From Lapidilactobacillus wuchangensis (GTDB lineage: Bacteria > Bacillota > Bacilli > Lactobacillales > Lactobacillaceae), in assembly GCF_003946645.1 (NCBI RefSeq), contig NZ_RHOU01000005.1, positions 62,001-126,000 on the forward strand: a DNA stretch of 64,000 nt, read 5' to 3'. The notes beneath the pieces were generated by a model. It searched no databases, was not told the DNA's origin, and worked only from the letters and a program-made list of their open reading frames with translations. Shown in pieces: positions 8,679 to 15,676 of the stretch (position 1 is its first letter; each line of letters starts with the position of its first letter). A program made the position numbers and the translations under genes.

Positions 8679-9458
8679 ATGATGGCAGAAGGTAAAGGTG
8701 AAGCAGAATATCGCGACCCTGAACACGTTCCGGAAAAACAACAATATGATCCAGACAATGTTAAGCCGCTAGCCCAACAGTTAGCGGCTTTTCTGCGAAC
8801 TAAAATGTATGGCAAAGATGTTCGGGAAACACTAGCGCGTTGGATAGAAATAAACTTGGCAGCACTTGAATTTTTGCGAGATGATCAGCAAACGTTTAAA
8901 GTTGATTTAACTGGCAAACAAACGGCCGTAACCAATCGTCAAACGGAAGTTGAGAAGCGACAAACTAATCTCGAAGGACGTTTTACTAATGTTATTGCTA
9001 ATGCCACTAAAGACAGCGAAGTAATTGATGCTAGAAGTTCCGCTATTTATGGCTCATTTGGTGTGCTAGATCAGCGGCTAGAAAATATCGAACAGGCACT
9101 AGCATTATTAGCACCGACTGGTTACACAGTAACGATTAACCACGGCCTAGGTCGCAATCCGACAGTAACGGTTGTCTATTATGAGTATGCGCTGGGCACT
9201 GAGCCAAACGGCCTGGGAACTGGCCCTGAAGGCACGTTCGGCGGCACACCAAGTAAGACGCTTGAATCGACAGTCAGCTATCCGGACGCCAATACAGCCA
9301 AGATTGATTTGCCAGTTGGTTTTAAATTGACAGGTGATCCGGTATTTCAGCCGGCGGATAATCGCTGGTATATCATTGACGGCTATCGAACGTTAAGATT
9401 TGACCTGGGAGTTACTGCAGACGACACGCCAAACACTGGTGACCAAAGCCAACTGTGA
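8679..9458 (+). CDS. phage baseplate/fibre protein, N-terminal part of a split gene
   Basis: A 259-residue frame with GGGGTGAG ahead of two adjacent ATG codons. Residues 20-60 (PLAQQLAAFLRTKMYGKDVRETLARWIE) resemble the N-terminal attachment region of baseplate fibre proteins. Residues 65-135 form a coiled coil. Residues 145-245 are a beta domain with YYEYALGTEP and FGG motifs, which reappears in diverged form at the end of the frame at 10031-10480. The frame stops just where a linker to an FN3 domain begins in the -1 frame, so this is likely the front of a once-longer fibre (see findings). Confidence 0.7.
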   Translation: MMAEGKGEAEYRDPEHVPEKQQYDPDNVKPLAQQLAAFLRTKMYGKDVRETLARWIEINLAALEFLRDDQQTFKVDLTGKQTAVTNRQTEVEKRQTNLEGRFTNVIANATKDSEVIDARSSAIYGSFGVLDQRLENIEQALALLAPTGYTVTINHGLGRNPTVTVVYYEYALGTEPNGLGTGPEGTFGGTPSKTLESTVSYPDANTAKIDLPVGFKLTGDPVFQPADNRWYIIDGYRTLRFDLGVTADDTPNTGDQSQL

Positions 9459-9520
9459 CGGCGCCTAGCAATCTAGTGGTAAGCCCGGATGAAGACAGTG
9501 TCAAACTAGAATGGGAGTGA
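9455..9520 (+). pseudogene. FN3 domain fragment (first strands) in a displaced frame
   Basis: Twenty-one codons from a GTG that overlaps the previous stop as GTGA. They encode TAPSNLVVSPDEDSVKLEWE, the opening strands of a fibronectin type III domain, ending in TGA. The rest of that same domain is encoded by the next frame at 9525. There is no convincing ribosome site of its own; upstream codons in this frame read K-P-T, a typical inter-domain linker. It is either a frameshift-linked piece or a decayed exon of the fibre gene. Confidence 0.55.
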
Positions 9521-9524
9521 TGGA

Positions 9525-10013
9525 ATGATTTATTATATTTATCAGAATAATGAAAAAGTGAAAGAAGTCGAAAATGCTAAGACAGTAACCATTACCGGAT
9601 TGGCGCCGAATACCAAGTATACTTTTGCAGTCAGCGCATGGAATGGTATTCGCGAAAGTGCTAAGTCTAACGTTGTCACTATTACGACTGCAGCTATCCC
9701 TGTAACAGCCATTACGTTAACCATTGACAAGACAATGGAAGTTGGCCAAACAGTTAAGGCTGCTATCACATTGACACCAACTAACGCAACTGATAAGACG
9801 GTCACTTATAAGACGAGTGATACATTAATTGCGACAGTTGGGACTGACGGGTCGGTTAAGGCAATTAAACCGGGAACTGTAACGCTGACAGCCACAGCTT
9901 CGAGCGGCAAAACGGCCACGGCGTCGATTACGATTTACGAAGCCTTAGTGACAGTTACTAATTTGGCCAGTTCGGCCGTTACTTCCAGCGGCGTAACATT
10001 AACTTGGTCGTAA
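9525..10013 (+). CDS. fibre fragment: FN3 end, Ig-like (Big_2) domain, FN3 start
   Basis: A 162-residue frame with GGGAGTGAT just before its ATG. Residues 1-58 complete an FN3 domain (YYIYQNNEKV, ITGLAPNTKYTFAVSAWNG). Residues 60-140 form a bacterial Ig-like domain with the usual TVTYKTSDTLIATVG and IKPGTVTLTATASSGK segments. Residues 142-162 are the opening strands of a second FN3 domain, cut off after LTWS. Both breaks lie at the same structural point, so the frame looks like the middle of a longer fibre protein. It may be translated by re-initiation. Confidence 0.6.
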   Translation: MIYYIYQNNEKVKEVENAKTVTITGLAPNTKYTFAVSAWNGIRESAKSNVVTITTAAIPVTAITLTIDKTMEVGQTVKAAITLTPTNATDKTVTYKTSDTLIATVGTDGSVKAIKPGTVTLTATASSGKTATASITIYEALVTVTNLASSAVTSSGVTLTWS

Positions 10014-10030
10014 AGTGAGGTGAGAGCCTC

Positions 10031-10480
10031 ATGCAATATAAGGTTTATCAGGGCACGGTGCTGAAAACTACCGTCACTAGCAAGACTGCTAATATCACAG
10101 GACTGGCGCCACTGACCAGTTACACATTTGGCGTTGTGGCTAATAATGGGTTGAGAGATAGCGCTAAGGCTAGTCTGACCGTTAAGACACGTGGTGTTAG
10201 GTTTGTTATTCCAACAACGTTAACAGTCGGTGCTACTATTACATTGCGCTATCAGGAGTATTCACTGGGACTAGTTCCGCTGGGTAACGAACCAGCGGGG
10301 ATGTTTGGTGGTGGCAATAATGCCAATCTATTGGCTAAAGTTATTTCGACCGCCAGTGGATCAAGTACGGTCGAGTTAACAGTATCAAATGCAAGTTTTG
10401 CGGACGGCACTAAATTAAATAAGTTAGAAGACGGTAGCTTTGGGGCCTTTAACGGTGCTAAAGCTATTTATTTTGGATAG
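10031..10480 (+). CDS. fibre C-terminal fragment: FN3 end plus beta domain
   Basis: A 149-residue frame with GAGGTGA eight bases before its ATG. Residues 1-55 (YKVYQGTVLKTTVTS, ITGLAPLTSYTFGVVANNG) complete the FN3 domain begun in the previous frame. Residues 55-149 resemble the beta domain of the 8679 protein: YQEYSLGLVPLGNEPAGMFGG here against YYEYALGTEPNGLG...FGG there. This suggests an internal duplication inside one ancestral fibre. The domain probably contacts the baseplate or host surface. Whether the four frames form one protein is unresolved. Confidence 0.6.
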   Translation: MQYKVYQGTVLKTTVTSKTANITGLAPLTSYTFGVVANNGLRDSAKASLTVKTRGVRFVIPTTLTVGATITLRYQEYSLGLVPLGNEPAGMFGGGNNANLLAKVISTASGSSTVELTVSNASFADGTKLNKLEDGSFGAFNGAKAIYFG

Positions 10481-10490
10481 AGGTGATCTT

Positions 10491-10643
10491 ATGGATACCA
10501 GTGATTTAAATGTTATTGCCAAAAATCAAACGAAGTTAGCAAAAGCTACTTTAACAGCCATGCTGATTTGCTTACAGCCAACTGATACAATGTCAGTGAG
10601 GAGCGTGAGAAGAAATGAAAGCAAAAAGCGAAAAGAAAATTAG
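10491..10643 (+). CDS. small phage protein of unknown function
   Basis: Fifty residues from ATG 10491, chosen over an upstream in-frame start at 10440 because GAGGTGAT lies at 10480-10487. The N-terminal half (SDLNVIAKNQTKLAKATLTAM) is helical, and the C-terminal end is very basic. It overlaps the following gene by 29 bases. Small proteins of this kind occur between fibre genes in lactobacillus phages. No family is recognised. Confidence 0.45.
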   Translation: MDTSDLNVIAKNQTKLAKATLTAMLICLQPTDTMSVRSVRRNESKKRKEN

Positions 10644-11316
10644 TCTGTTTTTAAGGATAATTGGAACTTCTATTTTGGCAGTTTTACCATTAGTAGCATT
10701 TTTACTAACTAAGGAATCGGCAGTTTTATGGCCGGTTACAGTTTTATCTGTGATTGGGATCATTGGAATTGATATTAATTGGTACTCGTTATCATTGCGA
10801 TATGGTGATGCTGGTGTGGTTATTGTCAAACAATTGGCTGAAGCACAGAAAACTGCAGATCAGATTAATGTTTCTCTGGATAAATTCAACAAAACGGTAT
10901 CTTTATTCTTAGATACTAATATGGCCGAGATTGAGGCAACGAATAGATTTGCCACTGGACCAAGACCTGATTATCTGATGAAATTTATTAAATCCGCAGA
11001 AGAAATGATGGTGGACTTTGGTGGTGGCGATTCAGAACAGCAAACCTTATTAGAGGGGGTTAAGGCAAACCTGATCAACTCATATGATGCTGAACTCAAT
11101 GTCGCATTTCCAGAGATTGCCCAGGAAGCCAAACAGTACTTTTTTGATGGTTCCGTGAGAACAGATGATTTTTCAGAATACAATTCTAAAAGAGCGGTTG
11201 TTGATTTTGATAGATTACGCAAGATAGATTTAAGTTCGTTAACCTGGCAGAAACAGATTGCTTACAAAAAAATGTTAGATAAACTTGAAACATTCATGGA
11301 ACATTATTTTAATTAA
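10615..11316 (+). CDS. membrane-anchored protein, possible phage moron
   Basis: A 233-residue protein with two N-terminal membrane segments (about residues 10-30 and 36-57), a coiled-coil-like stretch at about 70-95 (KQLAEAQKTADQINVSLDKF), and a soluble, acidic C-terminal domain. It resembles no structural phage gene and interrupts the fibre cluster. Its composition is more AT-rich than its neighbours, and a dedicated terminator at 11325-11350 follows it. That pattern fits a moron, an extra gene that helps the lysogen, for example in superinfection exclusion. No family is recognised, so the role is speculative. Confidence 0.6.
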   Translation: MKAKSEKKISLFLRIIGTSILAVLPLVAFLLTKESAVLWPVTVLSVIGIIGIDINWYSLSLRYGDAGVVIVKQLAEAQKTADQINVSLDKFNKTVSLFLDTNMAEIEATNRFATGPRPDYLMKFIKSAEEMMVDFGGGDSEQQTLLEGVKANLINSYDAELNVAFPEIAQEAKQYFFDGSVRTDDFSEYNSKRAVVDFDRLRKIDLSSLTWQKQIAYKKMLDKLETFMEHYFN

Positions 11317-11324
11317 TTATTTTT

Positions 11325-11350
11325 AAAGACGCCTAATCAGCGTCTTTTTT
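11325..11350 (+). terminator. Rho-independent terminator after the moron-like gene
   Basis: AAAGACGC and GCGTCTTT form an eight-pair stem around a seven-base loop, followed by a T run. It lies inside an otherwise continuous late operon, so read-through or a separate promoter must supply the downstream genes. Confidence 0.85.
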
Positions 11351-11373
11351 GATACAGAAAAGGAGAGGTAACT

Positions 11374-11766
11374 ATGGCAGAGTTATCACCGATTTTTAAC
11401 GGAATGGAAAACGGCCCGACAGCTATTGATACGAATTTTAAAAATATCAATACTGTTTTGGCCACGTTGAGCGCGACAAGTTCGATGCAAGAAATTAAAG
11501 GAGTTAACGGTGCGGCAAAGTCCGCTTGGCTAACGGTGGATAAGGTATCTCATATCTGTGTACTTGTTATCTGGTCTAAATTGCCCAAAAAAACTACTAC
11601 CATGTATTGGATCCCAGCAGAATATGCGGCACACGCTGATAGAATTCCAGTGATTAAATGCGGGGATCAGGCGACGTTATCAATTAACGGTAATGGGAAC
11701 GTTCAACTTTTAGGTAATACAAGCGATTCAGCAGATGCAATCGGTTTTGCGGTTTGGGGGTATTAG
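11374..11766 (+). CDS. phage receptor-binding / tail-tip protein, cassette 1
   Basis: A 130-residue protein with AAGGAGAGG upstream. The N-terminal 25 residues (IFNGMENGPTAIDTNFKNIN) are a conserved anchor also present at the start of the protein at 12208 (IFKGIENGPEAIDDNFNFLD), while the rest differs. This common-anchor, variable-tail pattern is typical of small baseplate proteins that carry host-binding domains. The C-terminal 90 residues are beta-rich. The gene is followed by a partner at 11768, and the pair resembles the 12208/12680 pair, implying duplication and divergence. Confidence 0.6.
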   Translation: MAELSPIFNGMENGPTAIDTNFKNINTVLATLSATSSMQEIKGVNGAAKSAWLTVDKVSHICVLVIWSKLPKKTTTMYWIPAEYAAHADRIPVIKCGDQATLSINGNGNVQLLGNTSDSADAIGFAVWGY

Positions 11767-11767
11767 G

Positions 11768-12040
11768 ATGGACAAATTAATTTATTTTTACAAAGATGAT
11801 TTAAGTTTTGATCATGTTGGTGTGATTGTAAAAGGTGAAAAGGTTCCTGAAAATGCTACTTTAGCGGCACCACAAGGATATGAACCTTTTACTTATGATC
11901 AGGCAACAGATACTTGGTCAGGAATTGATGAAAAGACTTGGAATGCAAGTCATCCTGATATTAGTCCGGAACCAACCGAACAAGATAAAATCAACGCGAT
12001 GGTTTTCGAACAAATCGCAGCACTTCAAACTGAAAAATAA
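11768..12040 (+). CDS. small fibre-accessory protein, cassette 1
   Basis: A 90-residue acidic protein starting one base after the upstream stop. The N-terminus (KLIYFYKDDLSFDHVG) and middle (YEPFTYDQATDTWSGIDEKTW) look like the small proteins that accompany tail-fibre genes. The C-terminus (QDKINAMVFEQIAALQ) aligns with that of the 12680 protein (QEQLNASVLAQIAQN), showing they are paralogues. The likely role is in assembly or anchoring of the neighbouring tip protein, inferred from pairing only. Confidence 0.55.
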   Translation: MDKLIYFYKDDLSFDHVGVIVKGEKVPENATLAAPQGYEPFTYDQATDTWSGIDEKTWNASHPDISPEPTEQDKINAMVFEQIAALQTEK

Positions 12041-12053
12041 GGAGAATATTAAT

Positions 12054-12092
12054 ATGAATATTTTAACCGTCCAAAAAGTCGGGGGGGGGTAA
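12054..12092 (+). pseudogene. very short ORF with a nine-G tract (XkdX-like remnant?)
   Basis: An ATG follows AAGGAGAATATT and opens a 12-codon frame, MNILTVQKVGGG, that ends directly after nine consecutive G bases at 12081-12089. By position it matches the small XkdX-type gene at the end of cassette 2. With eight Gs the frame would continue to about 31 codons. It is either a truncated remnant, a length-variable switch, or a sequencing artefact. Confidence 0.35.
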
Positions 12093-12146
12093 AAATACCC
12101 TAACCACGGGCTTTATAGCTTGTATAAAAAATAAATATCGTTCGGG

Positions 12147-12183
12147 ATAGCACTGATTAACTGCCATAGTCAGTGCTATTTTT
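12147..12183 (+). terminator. Rho-independent terminator after fibre cassette 1
   Basis: ATAGCACTGA and TCAGTGCTAT form a ten-pair stem with a 13-base loop, followed by Ts. It separates the two receptor-binding cassettes. Confidence 0.85.
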
Positions 12184-12207
12184 GAACTCAAAAAAGGAGA
12201 AAAAATA

Positions 12208-12666
12208 ATGGCACTGATTAAAATTTTCAAGGGCATAGAAAATGGTCCTGAGGCAATTGATGATAATTTCAATTTTCTAGATCAAAACAAACCTAATAAG
12301 ACCGACGTCGAGTCAAAGGTAGATATCAGTATTTGGCATAATGAGCCAATGCGTAATGGTTTTACAGGAAGCGTTCACTGGCGAGTAATGAAGTTTGCAT
12401 CATCGGATGCAAAATTAGTTGAAATTATTGCAACTGTGGGTAATTTGGCTGGTAATTCGGGGAAATATTTGTGTGACTTTCCTGCAGAGTTAGTACCCGC
12501 CAGAGAGATTCCGTTGAATTGGGCGCAATCTCGTAACAATGACTTTGATAAGGTCGGAGTGAGTCTAGGGGGAGAAAAAACCAGTTTACGTTTAAATTTT
12601 ACTGTTGGCGGCCCTAGCAATCTTTCTGTTGATATCCATCAGATGTATTGGACTGATCTTATTTAG
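12208..12666 (+). CDS. phage receptor-binding / tail-tip protein, cassette 2
   Basis: A 152-residue protein with AAAGGAG upstream. It shares the N-terminal anchor with the protein at 11374 and then diverges. The C-terminal 110 residues are beta-rich (WRVMKFASSDAKLVEIIATVG) and end with MYWTDLI, resembling compact tail-tip domains. With its downstream partners at 12680 and 12969 it forms a complete three-gene cassette, of which cassette 1 appears to be a shortened relative. A host-binding role is inferred from position and modularity. Confidence 0.6.
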   Translation: MALIKIFKGIENGPEAIDDNFNFLDQNKPNKTDVESKVDISIWHNEPMRNGFTGSVHWRVMKFASSDAKLVEIIATVGNLAGNSGKYLCDFPAELVPAREIPLNWAQSRNNDFDKVGVSLGGEKTSLRLNFTVGGPSNLSVDIHQMYWTDLI

Positions 12667-12679
12667 GAGGAATCTAGAA

Positions 12680-12967
12680 ATGAATAAATGGTATTTATTT
12701 GATAAAAGCACTGGAGCATATGAGTTTAATTATTTGGAAGCTACTAAACAGCCTGAAAATTCGACGGACGTTGATCCTGGTGATCTAACGAATCCTGTTT
12801 GGGATGGAAATCAATGGGTTGCTGGGCAAAGTGAAGTGCCAGAAGAACAGCCTACTCAGCAGGAACAGCTAAATGCTAGTGTGCTGGCTCAGATTGCCCA
12901 GAACAAGGCTGACCAGGATAAATTCAATGCTCAAATTCTACTGGCAATGGCCAAAGGAGGAAATTAA
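12680..12967 (+). CDS. small fibre-accessory protein, cassette 2
   Basis: Ninety-five residues from ATG 12680, preferred over the longer frame from 12605 because AGGAGG lies at 12666. The N-terminus (MNKWYLFDKSTGAYEFNY) and middle (WDGNQWVAGQ) are typical of small proteins next to phage tail fibres. The helical C-terminus is paralogous to that of the 11768 protein. It probably helps attach or fold the tip protein encoded just upstream. Confidence 0.6.
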   Translation: MNKWYLFDKSTGAYEFNYLEATKQPENSTDVDPGDLTNPVWDGNQWVAGQSEVPEEQPTQQEQLNASVLAQIAQNKADQDKFNAQILLAMAKGGN

Positions 12968-12968
12968 T

Positions 12969-13094
12969 ATGTATCAATACATTGTTAAGTATTACAAGAT
13001 GGGTCTTTACGAAGACTCACAGTTAGATATTTTTGTATCAGCAGGGATGATGACTGCAGACCAAAAAGAAGAGTTAATTACTGAAAAATCATAA
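12969..13094 (+). CDS. XkdX-family small phage protein
   Basis: Forty-one residues from ATG 12969 with AAAGGAGG just upstream, chosen over a longer frame from 12873. The pattern YYKMGLYEDSQLDIFVSAGMMTADQ is characteristic of the XkdX family found after tail-fibre genes of Bacillus and lactobacillus phages. Its role is not known. It closes cassette 2. Confidence 0.65.
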   Translation: MYQYIVKYYKMGLYEDSQLDIFVSAGMMTADQKEELITEKS

Positions 13095-13128
13095 GTTTAT
13101 TTTTGCAAACGAAAAGAGGTGAGGGACT

Positions 13129-13506
13129 TTGTTTGCAAAATGTAAAAAGAGTCCGATGCACGTTGCGCTTGGATTAGGAATGATTGCAATTGGGATTTGG
13201 CTGATCATGAATGACCGCTTCTTCATTTGGCCGCCTGAAGCAGTTGAAGTTGTAAATGATGATATCTGGGGATTCATGTTTGCTTTAGTTGGTGTTGGCC
13301 ACCTTATCTGGGTGTATGACTCAGGCAAATCCGTAAAGTGGAACAGGGTTTTGCTCACATTGACTGGTGGTCTTATGGGCTTTCTGACTGTATATCAATT
13401 CTTAATATGGAACGCAACAGGGCATTACATGAGCTGGATTAGCAATGCCATAATCACAGCCTTTGTGCTGATCTTAGCGCGAAGGAGTGATTCGGGTAAT
13501 GCATGA
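13129..13506 (+). CDS. phage membrane protein with four predicted segments
   Basis: A 125-residue protein starting with TTG after AGAGGTGAGGG. Hydrophobic stretches at about residues 11-27, 47-64, 74-92 and 99-118 suggest four membrane passes. It stands at the boundary between fibre genes and the lysis genes, where lactobacillus phages often carry small membrane proteins of unknown function. It could influence lysis timing, but nothing in the sequence shows it. Confidence 0.55.
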   Translation: MFAKCKKSPMHVALGLGMIAIGIWLIMNDRFFIWPPEAVEVVNDDIWGFMFALVGVGHLIWVYDSGKSVKWNRVLLTLTGGLMGFLTVYQFLIWNATGHYMSWISNAIITAFVLILARRSDSGNA

Positions 13507-13690
13507 GTTATTGATTACTTACGCACCGTATATTAGTGGCATTATGGGTGCAGTATTAGCATTTTTAACCTATCGGGAATCAAAACGAAAATCGCAGCAT
13601 GACGAACTTCATGAGTTATATGAGGAAATGAAGAAACAGCGTGATGATGCGCTAAAACAACTAGATGAAATGAGGAAAAAGAATGATTGA
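13499..13690 (+). CDS. small membrane protein with coiled coil, lysis module
   Basis: Sixty-three residues from ATG 13499 (AAGGAG at 13481-13486); a GTG at 13487 is too close to that site. One membrane segment (about residues 8-26) is followed by a long charged helix (HDELHELYEEMKKQRDDALKQLDEM) likely to form a coiled coil. It overlaps its neighbours on both sides. It may be a second holin-like or antiholin-like protein; the family is not recognised. Confidence 0.5.
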   Translation: MHELLITYAPYISGIMGAVLAFLTYRESKRKSQHDELHELYEEMKKQRDDALKQLDEMRKKND

Positions 13691-13961
13691 AATTATCCAA
13701 ACAGCCAATGCCAGCGCAATTGTAATGATTGCGTTACTGGTAGTCCTGATCACTTGGGCAATTAAACAAACTCAGATTGATAATCGCTGGTTGCCATTGT
13801 TAGACATGGCAGTCGGCTTTTTAATTGGAGTCGTAGTTTACTTTGCTTGGCGAGCAGCCTTTGACAGTATGTTAGTTGCTGGCTTAGACGGAGCAATTGC
13901 TGGGCTGGTAGCCGCTGGTGGCTATGATGCTGTCAAATCACTTTTAGGAGGTAGTAAATAA
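13683..13961 (+). CDS. phage holin (A118-like)
   Basis: A 92-residue protein with three hydrophobic segments (about residues 10-26, 38-56, 66-82), a central DNRWLPLLDMAVG turn, and a [21 protein letters not shown] end. This layout matches the A118-type holin family. It forms membrane holes that release or activate the endolysin encoded two genes downstream. It overlaps the coiled-coil protein by 8 bases, so translation is probably coupled. Confidence 0.75.
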   Translation: MIEIIQTANASAIVMIALLVVLITWAIKQTQIDNRWLPLLDMAVGFLIGVVVYFAWRAAFDSMLVAGLDGAIAGLVAAGGYDAVKSLLGGSK

Positions 13962-14237
13962 ATGAACGCAGATGAATTTTTCGAAAAAGGTAAAAAAATG
14001 GTGGCTGATTATGCCAACAAACATTTGGATAAATCAGATGAAAAGCAGATCACTACTGATGATGTTTACGTGGTTTGGTCATCTAAGGTGTTGCAAAATA
14101 GTAAAGCGTTACTCAGCACTACGTTGCCAGATGGGATGTATTACGAGCTCACTTACAACGGCGATAAAGATGAATTTTATCTTGACGCCTATAAAAAATT
14201 TGAAAATCAATTAATTAAAAATCAGGAGGTAAAATAA
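13962..14237 (+). CDS. DUF6275-like phage protein
   Basis: A 91-residue protein with TAGGAGG upstream. The core, with a YANKHLDKSDEKQITTDDVYVVW stretch, a KVLQNSKALLSTT stretch and DGMYYELTYNGDKDEFYLDAYKK, is a pattern I recognise from a domain of unknown function common in phages of lactobacilli and streptococci. It lies between holin and endolysin. Its role is unknown. Confidence 0.65.
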   Translation: MNADEFFEKGKKMVADYANKHLDKSDEKQITTDDVYVVWSSKVLQNSKALLSTTLPDGMYYELTYNGDKDEFYLDAYKKFENQLIKNQEVK

Positions 14238-14238
14238 T

Positions 14239-15093
14239 ATGGCAAAGATTGCAAACTGGATGGGACACGCAGGTAGTGAGCCTGGTGCCGTTGGTATCGT
14301 GGTCGAAGATGATGTTACTCGCCAAGCGCGTGCTTGGTCAGTAGCGTATATGAGAGCATGTGGCCATACAGTGATCACAGACAACGATGATATGTCACTA
14401 GTTCAACGTATTAGTGCTTCCAATGCTGCTGATGCAATCATCGAATGGCATGGGAATTATTTAGGTACTGGTACCGCGTATGGGACAGAAGCCTGGTATT
14501 CTCAATTTGACAAAGGCCCAGGTATTCGTGCGGCACAGGCTATCACAGCAGCAGCCGCTAAATATGGTTTTGCTAATCGTGGGGCTAAAAACAGTTCTGC
14601 AAATCGCTATGGCCGTTTAGGAATTTTAGATGACCCTAATCCTGTGGCAGTATTGGTAGAATTATTCTTTATCGACAATGCTGGTGATGTAGCGCGTTGG
14701 CGTGCAAACGGTAAAGCCTTTGTTGAAGCAATGAGCGCAGCGTTCCTTGCTAGCTTAGGATTTAAATCTACTCCTGACGGTGCTGTTGCTACACCTAAGC
14801 CAGTGGCACCAAGTAAACCGGTAGCTAACAGCAATATTCCCGCCGGATTTACGCCACAGGATGCGACATTTGTTAATGGGGACACACCAATCATGAACCG
14901 CATTGGGTCACCATCTACAGCGGCAAAAGAAGGTGGGTATCTACCGGCGTATGGTACGTGGAAATATGACTCATATGCTAAAATTGGTAGTTATACTTGG
15001 ATCCATCACGTTTACAATGGGGTGCACGTTTATTTACCAGTACGTCAATGGTACTGGAATGGGACATCGACACCTTGGGGAACATTTAAATAA
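14239..15093 (+). CDS. phage endolysin: amidase with SH3-like cell-wall domain
   Basis: A 284-residue protein. Residues 1-180 form an N-acetylmuramoyl-L-alanine amidase (Amidase_3 type): His10 in MGHAG, a Glu pair in VVEDD, His in EWHGN, and the catalytic-type Glu in VLVELFFIDN, which together would bind zinc and cut the stem peptide from muramic acid. A Pro/Ala/Lys-rich linker follows at about 185-205. Residues about 206-284 (TPIMNRIGSPS, GSYTWIHH, VYLPVRQW) form an SH3-type wall-binding domain. There is no signal peptide, so export relies on the holin. Confidence 0.88.
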   Translation: MAKIANWMGHAGSEPGAVGIVVEDDVTRQARAWSVAYMRACGHTVITDNDDMSLVQRISASNAADAIIEWHGNYLGTGTAYGTEAWYSQFDKGPGIRAAQAITAAAAKYGFANRGAKNSSANRYGRLGILDDPNPVAVLVELFFIDNAGDVARWRANGKAFVEAMSAAFLASLGFKSTPDGAVATPKPVAPSKPVANSNIPAGFTPQDATFVNGDTPIMNRIGSPSTAAKEGGYLPAYGTWKYDSYAKIGSYTWIHHVYNGVHVYLPVRQWYWNGTSTPWGTFK

Positions 15094-15132
15094 TACAAAC
15101 TAATTAAGAGTTATATCAATTCCATTTAACGC

Positions 15133-15170
15133 AAAAGCCTATCTCTCAAATATGAGGGGTAGGCTTTTTT
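15133..15170 (+). terminator. Rho-independent terminator after endolysin
   Basis: AAAGCCTATC pairs with GGTAGGCTTT around a short AT-rich loop and is followed by a run of six Ts. It ends the late prophage operon. Confidence 0.85.
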
Positions 15171-15264
15171 ATTTGGATAAATAGTGGTTAGCAACTAATA
15201 TTTGCAGACCATTAAAAATATTATTTAGATTTAGCGTAATTAAATATGAGCGTCACTCACCGCG

Positions 15265-15309
15265 CTCAAAGTATTGCTTTGAGGCCGTCGTGACTAAGAC
15301 GGCCTTTTT
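15265..15309 (+). terminator. second terminator, prophage end
   Basis: CTCAAAG/CTTTGAG form one hairpin at 15265-15283 and AGGCCGTC/GACGGCCT a second at 15282-15305, followed by TTTTT. No gene is seen directly upstream other than the endolysin, so this may be a back-up terminator or belong to a small RNA. Confidence 0.7.
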
Positions 15310-15394
15310 GTATATAGGAACTAATCTTTTTGAATCATCTTTGGTAATGTGTACAAAAAGTGTACAAAAGACTATCTAGGGTCTATAAAACAAT

Positions 15395-15422
15395 GATGTG
15401 TAAAGCCCCTCACCTCCATCAA
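15395..15422 (+). other. possible prophage attachment site (attR), RNA-gene 3' end
   Basis: The stretch CCCCTCACCTCCATCA at 15405-15420 looks like the 3' T-arm and acceptor end of a tRNA or tmRNA gene, but no RNA body precedes it. A long terminator hairpin follows at 15424-15464. That is the pattern expected when a phage has entered the 3' end of such a gene and left the displaced end at its right border. The other junction is outside the window, so this is inference only. Confidence 0.35.
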
Positions 15423-15423
15423 T

Positions 15424-15464
15424 AAATCAGCTGGATCCCGAAGAGGGGTTCAGCTGATTTTTTT
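15424..15464 (+). terminator. long terminator hairpin at the prophage-host border
   Basis: AAATCAGCTG pairs with CAGCTGATTT, and the inner GGATCCC pairs with GGGGTTC (allowing G-U) around GAAGA, followed by four to five Ts. It would terminate whatever RNA gene lies upstream in the uninterrupted chromosome. The 15100-15670 stretch holds no coding gene. Confidence 0.8.
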
Positions 15465-15676
15465 AATAATCAGTAACGATTTTTGAGGTCACTTTATTTA
15501 TAGCTTAGTGGTGCTATAATATTTACCATTCAGATTGCTTCAAGCTGATGAGCTGATTTGCATAAATATGCTTCAGACAAGGAAGTAAACGGTTTATTTT
15601 TTATAAATTACTGAGATTCAGTTAATAATTTAGCGGCCAAACATGATATACTAAGAATATCTAGGAGGAATTGCGT

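Noticed and set aside
12063-12272. Minus-strand ORF across the terminator between fibre cassettes.
   Set aside because: It runs through the terminator hairpin and the start of the 12208 gene and has no ribosome site.
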